Of a stretch of 9,453 nucleotides of DNA, positions 5,926 through 9,453 are shown piece by piece. The stretch comes from UMGS1502 sp045545435 (lineage in GTDB: Bacteria > Actinomycetota > Coriobacteriia > Coriobacteriales > Eggerthellaceae): contig JAZQAV010000162.1 of NCBI GenBank assembly GCA_045545435.1, forward strand, positions 1 through 9,453, written 5' to 3'. The translations under genes were made by a program, and so were the position numbers. The notes under the pieces were generated by a model. That model was not told the DNA's origin. It saw only the letters and a program-made list of their open reading frames with translations, and ran no database searches. Each line of letters opens with the position of its first letter. Position 1 is the first letter of the stretch.

Positions 5926-7344
5926 TTAATGTTGACGTGAAGAGCGATAGTCGGCAGCTGCCTGCACCAACCCAACGGCCCACTGCGGAGATGCGATTGC
6001 ATTCACATGCAGATAACCCGCGACCGTACGCTTGTAGCATAAACCGTCGCGGCCATCGAACGTGCCCTTGCCACGCGTAAGCTTGTAACCAAAGGTGAAG
6101 TCGCTGGAGGCGTTTACCACGCGCGAATGATGGTGCTCGTGGCCCACTATGGTGGTGCCTTCATCCAGCCACGGGTGTTCGGGGCATACCGAGACAACCG
6201 AATAGCCGTGCGCTTGACGGCTGTTGGTGAGCTCGATATCAATGTCGAAAATGCCCACCATGTTGTACGTATTGTCGTCTACGATGATGGTGTTCCCCAA
6301 ATACATCAGGCCACCGCATTCAGCCGCACACGCGATGCCATCATCAATAACGCGCTTCACACTTGCTTTGAACGACTCGTTTGCCTGCAGTTCACCGGCC
6401 AACACCTCGGGGAAGCCTCCCCCAATGTAGAGCCCATCGATATCTTCGGGCAGAGAATCATCGTTAATGGCGTCAACAAAAACCAGTTGAGCGCCAGCTT
6501 CTTCAAGTGCTTTGAGGTTTTCCGGGTAATAGAAGTTAAACGAGCGATCACGCACCACCGCTATGCGCACGGGCTTCCAGTTGGAGGTCTCTGAGGGACC
6601 CTTGGGATAAACGTACGGCTTGTACGTAATGTCGGGTGCGCTTTTGGCAATAGTGCGAATGGCTTCAAGATCGAGGCAGTCGCCAACTATTGCGGCAACC
6701 GTATCCAGGAAATCTTCCTCGGGAGACATCTCCGCACTGGTAACCAAACCCAGGTGACGGTCAGGAATGGTGAGGCGCTCATCGCGCGGGATCATACCAA
6801 CTACGGGAATACCGCAAAAGTGTTCCACGGCCTCTTTGATGCGACGCTCATGGCGTGCGCCATTAGTATGATTGACGATAACGCCGGCGATATTCACCTC
6901 GGGATCGAAGTGCATGCATCCCATGACAATTGCGGCCACGGTGCGCGTCATTTTAACTGCATCCACAACTAAGATAACTGGCGTGGCAGTTGCCTTAGCA
7001 ATGCTTGCAGACGAACTTGAACCTTGCAGATCGGAGCCGTCGTAGAAGCCCATAGCGGCTTCTAGAAGCGCCATATCGGCACCTTCTGACGCGCCGCACA
7101 GCACCGCGCGCATGGTGTCTTCATTCATGAACTGGTTGTCCAGATTGCGCGAGTGACGCCCGCTCGCTAAAAAATGCCAGCCGGAGTCGATGTAATCAGG
7201 ACCCTTTTTGAAGGGTTGAACATCAACTCCGGCTGACTTGAGTGCTCTTAGTATTCCCATGGTGACCACGGTTTTGCCACTACGACCGCTTGGAGCCGCA
7301 ATCATAATGCGCGGCAGGGTGCAGGTAACAAACTCGTTGGTCAT
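5926..7344 (-). CDS. dsrN: DsrN, siroheme amidase of the cobyrinate a,c-diamide synthase (CobB/CbiA) family
   Basis: This 472-residue glutamine-dependent amidotransferase resembles CobB/CbiA. In sulfite reducers and sulfur oxidisers the homologue encoded in dsr clusters, DsrN, is thought to amidate siroheme for DsrAB using ATP and glutamine. The N-terminal ATPase half holds the P-loop APSGRSGKT (17-25), FKKGPDYIDSGWH (45-57), and EAAMGFYDG (95-103). The C-terminal glutaminase half holds YIGGGFPE (306-313), AAECGGLMYLG (340-350) with nucleophile Cys343, and VAGYLHVN (441-448) with the likely catalytic His446. It begins 39 bases after the dsrC stop; no good ribosome binding site precedes ATG 7344, so translation may depend on dsrC. 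Because the window shows no cobalamin pathway genes and the gene lies directly after dsrC, DsrN is favoured over cobyrinate synthase, but the sequence alone cannot separate them and a dual role is possible. Confidence 0.86.
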   Translation of the reverse strand: MTNEFVTCTLPRIMIAAPSGRSGKTVVTMGILRALKSAGVDVQPFKKGPDYIDSGWHFLASGRHSRNLDNQFMNEDTMRAVLCGASEGADMALLEAAMGFYDGSDLQGSSSSASIAKATATPVILVVDAVKMTRTVAAIVMGCMHFDPEVNIAGVIVNHTNGARHERRIKEAVEHFCGIPVVGMIPRDERLTIPDRHLGLVTSAEMSPEEDFLDTVAAIVGDCLDLEAIRTIAKSAPDITYKPYVYPKGPSETSNWKPVRIAVVRDRSFNFYYPENLKALEEAGAQLVFVDAINDDSLPEDIDGLYIGGGFPEVLAGELQANESFKASVKRVIDDGIACAAECGGLMYLGNTIIVDDNTYNMVGIFDIDIELTNSRQAHGYSVVSVCPEHPWLDEGTTIVGHEHHHSRVVNASSDFTFGYKLTRGKGTFDGRDGLCYKRTVAGYLHVNAIASPQWAVGLVQAAADYRSSRQH

Positions 7345-7365
7345 AATAAGGGCGTAAGAACTATG

Positions 7366-7385
7366 AAGCCTGAGTTTGTAGGCTT
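7366..7385 (-). other. Small hairpin at the dsrC-dsrN junction
   Basis: AAGCCT and AGGCTT form a six-base stem with an eight-base loop, and the stem includes part of the dsrC TAA stop. There is no strong T-run on the minus strand afterwards, so it is at most a weak attenuator or RNA-processing point that could lower dsrN expression relative to dsrC. Confidence 0.3.
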
Positions 7386-7698
7386 AGACGCAACCGGTCG
7401 GCTTCATGAGGCCAGCGATTTTGCAAGCTCCCTTGCCAGGGCCGCTGGGGAAGAGCTCGTACATCTCGCCGTTGGACAGCTTGGTGTCGCGGAGCATCTT
7501 GCGAACCATGGGGGCGGTACCAAAGTCAGCGAAGTACTGACGGAGGTAGTTGATTACGTCCCAGTGAGCCTGCGTAAGCTCGACTTCCTCGGTCTGAGCC
7601 AGGTAGTTGGCAACTTCCTCATCCCAGTCGTTGGGATCTACCAGGAAGCCGTCTTCATCGAGAGCGATGGTGCGACCGCCTACAGTAATGTCTGCCAT
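7384..7698 (-). CDS. dsrC: DsrC, sulfur-carrier protein of dissimilatory sulfite reduction
   Basis: DsrC is a small cytoplasmic protein whose two C-terminal cysteines carry the sulfur from sulfite reduced by DsrAB as a trisulfide, which the DsrMKJOP membrane complex then reduces. The 104-residue product matches the family length of about 105. The C-terminal arm ELFPSGPGKGACKIAGLMKPTGCV (81-104) holds Cys92 and the penultimate Cys103, ten residues apart, as in functional DsrC. Proteins acting in tRNA thiolation (TusE) lack the first of these, so this is a true DsrC. The core has GFLVDPNDWDEEVA (17-30) and HWDVINYLRQYF (45-56), also typical. I chose ATG 7698 rather than the in-frame ATG 7704 because AAAAGGAG ends right before 7704 but lies six bases from 7698. 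It stands apart from dsrP by 167 bases holding a promoter-like palindrome, so it may be transcribed separately and more strongly than the complex genes. Confidence 0.95.
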   Translation of the reverse strand: MADITVGGRTIALDEDGFLVDPNDWDEEVANYLAQTEEVELTQAHWDVINYLRQYFADFGTAPMVRKMLRDTKLSNGEMYELFPSGPGKGACKIAGLMKPTGCV

Positions 7699-7704
7699 TT
7701 CCAT

Positions 7705-7712
7705 CTCCTTTT
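7705..7712 (-). promoter_or_regulatory. Ribosome binding site of dsrC
   Basis: The minus strand reads AAAAGGAG. It abuts ATG 7704 with no spacer but lies six bases from ATG 7698, which decides in favour of the later start. Confidence 0.8.
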
Positions 7713-7779
7713 CTACACGTCGTAGCCTTTAGTGCTTGTATCCAGCCACCCAAATTGTTGGCGGCGAATAGCCATGAAT

Positions 7780-7788
7780 AGTGTACCA
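7780..7788 (-). promoter_or_regulatory. Possible extended -10 promoter of dsrC
   Basis: The minus strand reads TGGTACACT, an extended -10 form (TGn before TACACT), 82 bases upstream of the dsrC start. I find no matching -35. It is an alternative to the promoter-like hexamers within the nearby palindrome. Confidence 0.35.
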
Positions 7789-7803
7789 GAATTTCCGTTC
7801 GTC

Positions 7804-7850
7804 TGCGCATTGTAGCGATTAATGCATATTGTCAACGCTTACAATGCGCA
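7804..7850 (-). promoter_or_regulatory. 11-bp inverted repeat with promoter-like hexamers upstream of dsrC
   Basis: TGCGCATTGTA at 7804-7814 and TACAATGCGCA at 7840-7850 are perfect reverse complements; beyond a one-base bulge three more pairs (GCG/CGC) extend the symmetry. On the minus strand a TTGACA (7835-7830) is followed after 15 bases by TACAAT (7814-7809), which is the inner end of one arm. No T-run follows, so it is not a classic terminator. The layout fits an operator overlapping a dsrC promoter, or a structured dsrP-dsrC spacer that sets mRNA stability. The 15-base spacer is shorter than ideal. Confidence 0.5.
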
Positions 7851-7865
7851 GCTTTCGGTATCTGG

Positions 7866-9041
7866 TTATTCGCTCAGGCCGTAATCCTGAGCAATTTTCT
7901 CGCGCACGCCAACCACGATCTTGTAAAGCATCGTGAGAACAAGCGCGCCGATTGCCAGCGTACCAACCAAAATCGCGATCTCGGTGAACGTTGGGATGTA
8001 GTCGATAACCACACCGAACGAGTTGGGCGTGAAGCCCGTAAGCGTAAAGCAGATGCCCTTATCGATCCAGCAGGCAACAAACACGCAAATGAGTCCGGCT
8101 ACGAACGTTTTGCGATTATGACGCCATTTGGGAACGATAAGCAGCGCTACGCCCACAAACGCGAGCACTACGCACACCCACATAATGGGGCTCAACTGGT
8201 TGACGCCCTGCAAACCGCCGAACAGATAGTTCATGGGAGCCATATGTCCGGGCATGTTGGGATAGTAGCTTGCAAAAATCTCGGTCAGGAAGAAGAAGAT
8301 GTTAAGGCTCATGGCATAGGCCACAACTTTGCCCAGCGAGTTGAGCGCTTTATCGGTCACGTCGAAAGACGTGAACTTCTTCATGATCAGAGAGATGAGC
8401 ATCAGCAAAGCAGGACCAGCAGCAAATGCGGAGGACAGGAAGCGGCACACAACGATAGCCGACTGCCAATACTCTTTACCAGGGTTGCCAATGTAGATGA
8501 ACGCGGTAACCGTGTGGATGCTAACGGCCAAGGGGATGGCAATGATAGCAAGCACATGGGTGATATGGCTGGGCGGAAGTCCGCGACGCTCGCGGCTGAT
8601 TGCCGTCCAACCGATGATGATGTTCACCAACAGGTAGGAAGAAAGAACCACCATGTCGAAGAACAGGATCGAGTGCGGTGACGGGTGCAACAGCACGTTC
8701 ATGATACGAGTGGGGTAACCAAGGTCAACCACGACCGACAGCAGAGCAACCAAAACCGCAGCAACCGCCAAGAACTCGCCGAAGATCAGAATGGAACCGA
8801 ACTCCTTGTAATCATGCAGATAGAAGGGAACGGCCACCATAACGCCCGACGCGGCGACGCCGACGAAGAACGTGAACTGAGCGATATACAATCCCCAGTT
8901 AACGTCACGGCTCATGCCGGTAACGCCCAAGCCGGTCATAAACTGATGAGCGTAAGCACCCACGCCAATGGCGATTACCACCAGAAGGAAGATGACCCAG
9001 CCCCAATAGAGCTTGCCTCCGTGAACAAGTTTCTCAATCAT
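7866..9041 (-). CDS. dsrP: DsrP, NrfD-type membrane subunit of the DsrMKJOP complex
   Basis: DsrP is the integral membrane quinone-interacting subunit that pairs with the iron-sulfur protein DsrO and links the menaquinone pool to electron transfer in the DsrMKJOP complex. The 391-residue product has about ten hydrophobic segments, near residues 11-33, 51-75, 84-106, 127-149, 159-182, 197-220, 238-258, 284-304, 312-329 and 352-375, as usual for NrfD/PsrC proteins. SGVMVAVPFYLHDY (65-78), HPSPHSILFFDM (119-130), and ACWIDKGI (323-330) near the C-terminus look DsrP-like. It starts two bases after the dsrO stop, with AGGTGA six bases upstream of ATG 9041 inside the end of dsrO, so the two genes are tightly coupled. 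Other NrfD-linked complexes (for example of the polysulfide or tetrathionate reductase type) share the fold; the neighbouring dsrC and dsrN favour DsrP. Confidence 0.9.
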   Translation of the reverse strand: MIEKLVHGGKLYWGWVIFLLVVIAIGVGAYAHQFMTGLGVTGMSRDVNWGLYIAQFTFFVGVAASGVMVAVPFYLHDYKEFGSILIFGEFLAVAAVLVALLSVVVDLGYPTRIMNVLLHPSPHSILFFDMVVLSSYLLVNIIIGWTAISRERRGLPPSHITHVLAIIAIPLAVSIHTVTAFIYIGNPGKEYWQSAIVVCRFLSSAFAAGPALLMLISLIMKKFTSFDVTDKALNSLGKVVAYAMSLNIFFFLTEIFASYYPNMPGHMAPMNYLFGGLQGVNQLSPIMWVCVVLAFVGVALLIVPKWRHNRKTFVAGLICVFVACWIDKGICFTLTGFTPNSFGVVIDYIPTFTEIAILVGTLAIGALVLTMLYKIVVGVREKIAQDYGLSE

Positions 9042-9043
9042 GC

Positions 9044-9453
9044 TTACTCACCTGCCTTCACAATGTAGTAGACGCTTGGCTCGGTACCCAAATGCACCTT
9101 GCGGCGAATGGAATATGCGCCCTTAAGCGCCTTGCGTACATCGGAATTCGGATCATTGAGGTCGCCGAACACCACAGCGCCCTTGGAGGCCTCAACGCAC
9201 AACGGTTGTTTGCCCTTATCGAGCTGCTCATAGCAGAACATGCACTTCTCGACAACGCCCTTGCTGCGAGTAGGATAGTCTTTGTTGACCTTCTCGATAT
9301 AAGGACGCGGATCGATGAAGTTAAGGCTACGTGCGCCATAGGCGCAAGCGGTCATGCAGAAGCGGCATGCGATGCAGCGATGGTAGTCCATCATAACGAT
9401 GCCATCAGGACGCTGGAAGGTAGCCTCGGTCGGGCACGCACGGCAGCACGGAG
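9044..9453 (-). CDS. dsrO: DsrO, four-cluster ferredoxin subunit of the DsrMKJOP complex, N-terminus outside window
   Basis: The visible 135 C-terminal residues are a polyferredoxin of the DsrO/NrfC/PsrB type, which in DsrMKJOP sits on the outer face of the membrane and passes electrons to or from DsrP. Full-length proteins are about 250-270 residues and usually have a Tat signal; that part lies beyond 9453. Numbering from the first full codon, the fragment shows CCRACPT (2-8), then CIACRFCMTAC (26-36) in the CxxCxxCxxxC pattern, then CMFC (70-73) and LCVEAS (84-89). The last group normally ends in Cys, but residue 89 is Ser here (codon TCC). FGDLNDPNSDVRKAL (95-109) is a common ending of this family. 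Reading is continuous to the window edge, so internal methionines such as the one at 9394 are not the start. Assignment as DsrO rests on dsrP and dsrC nearby. Confidence 0.88.
   Translation of the reverse strand, partial: PCCRACPTEATFQRPDGIVMMDYHRCIACRFCMTACAYGARSLNFIDPRPYIEKVNKDYPTRSKGVVEKCMFCYEQLDKGKQPLCVEASKGAVVFGDLNDPNSDVRKALKGAYSIRRKVHLGTEPSVYYIVKAGE

Noticed and set aside
7384..7698. TusE-type tRNA thiolation protein instead of DsrC
   Set aside because: TusE lacks the first of the two C-terminal cysteines; here Cys92 and Cys103 are both present in the DsrC arm, and dsr genes flank it.
8118..9068. Plus-strand open frames opposite dsrP
   Set aside because: Their products are rich in His, Gln and Asn as expected from antisense reading of membrane-protein codons; dsrP on the minus strand is clear.

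Overview
The window looks like part of an anaerobic bacterial chromosome built around dissimilatory sulfite reduction and the tetrapyrrole cofactors it needs. By eye it is moderately GC-rich. Seven protein-coding genes lie on the minus strand in two blocks (two further minus-strand genes run off the window ends, included in these blocks), and a single plus-strand gene sits between the blocks. My best guess at the host is an actinobacterium of the Coriobacteriia (Eggerthellaceae-like gut anaerobe). Reasons: 5-aminolevulinate is made from glutamyl-tRNA; a membrane complex with DsrO and DsrP subunits is present, which argues against the clostridial sulfite reducers that usually carry only DsrMK; and there is a corrinoid-methyltransferase-type UroD-like protein of a kind common in Eggerthellaceae and Desulfitobacterium. 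This placement is inference and not proven by the sequence.

Left block (1-2915, minus strand, read right to left): a precorrin-2 dehydrogenase/sirohydrochlorin ferrochelatase-like protein (CysG N-terminal type), then glutamyl-tRNA reductase (hemA, overlapping it by 4 bases), then hydroxymethylbilane synthase (hemC, cut by the left edge). Together they supply the early and late steps toward siroheme, and toward heme if the organism uses the siroheme-dependent heme route.

Middle (2916-4646): a 406-base divergent intergenic region with a TATAAT box, then a plus-strand uroporphyrinogen decarboxylase-like protein (3322-4374) of the corrinoid methyltransferase superfamily rather than HemE, closed by a strong rho-independent terminator. 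About 200 bases with small inverted repeats but no recognised gene follow.

Right block (4647-9453, minus strand, read right to left): dsrO (cut by the right edge), dsrP, a 167-base gap holding an 11-bp perfect inverted repeat and promoter-like hexamers, dsrC with both redox cysteines, dsrN (siroheme amidase, CobB/CbiA type), and an Atg22/UMF1-type major facilitator transporter. DsrOP belong to the membrane DsrMKJOP complex that reduces the DsrC trisulfide made by DsrAB. DsrN amidates the siroheme of DsrAB. The left block supplies siroheme. The window therefore links cofactor supply, cofactor tailoring, the sulfur carrier and the membrane electron-transfer module. DsrAB, DsrM, DsrK and DsrJ are not in the window; DsrMKJ would be expected just beyond position 9453.

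I do not see mobile elements, tRNA or rRNA genes, or CRISPR arrays. The most notable points are the dsr/siroheme linkage in a probable gut actinobacterium, an uncharacterised transporter at the end of the dsr operon, an operator-like palindrome before dsrC, a UroD-like enzyme without the usual zinc motif, and a DsrO in which a likely cluster-ligand cysteine is serine.
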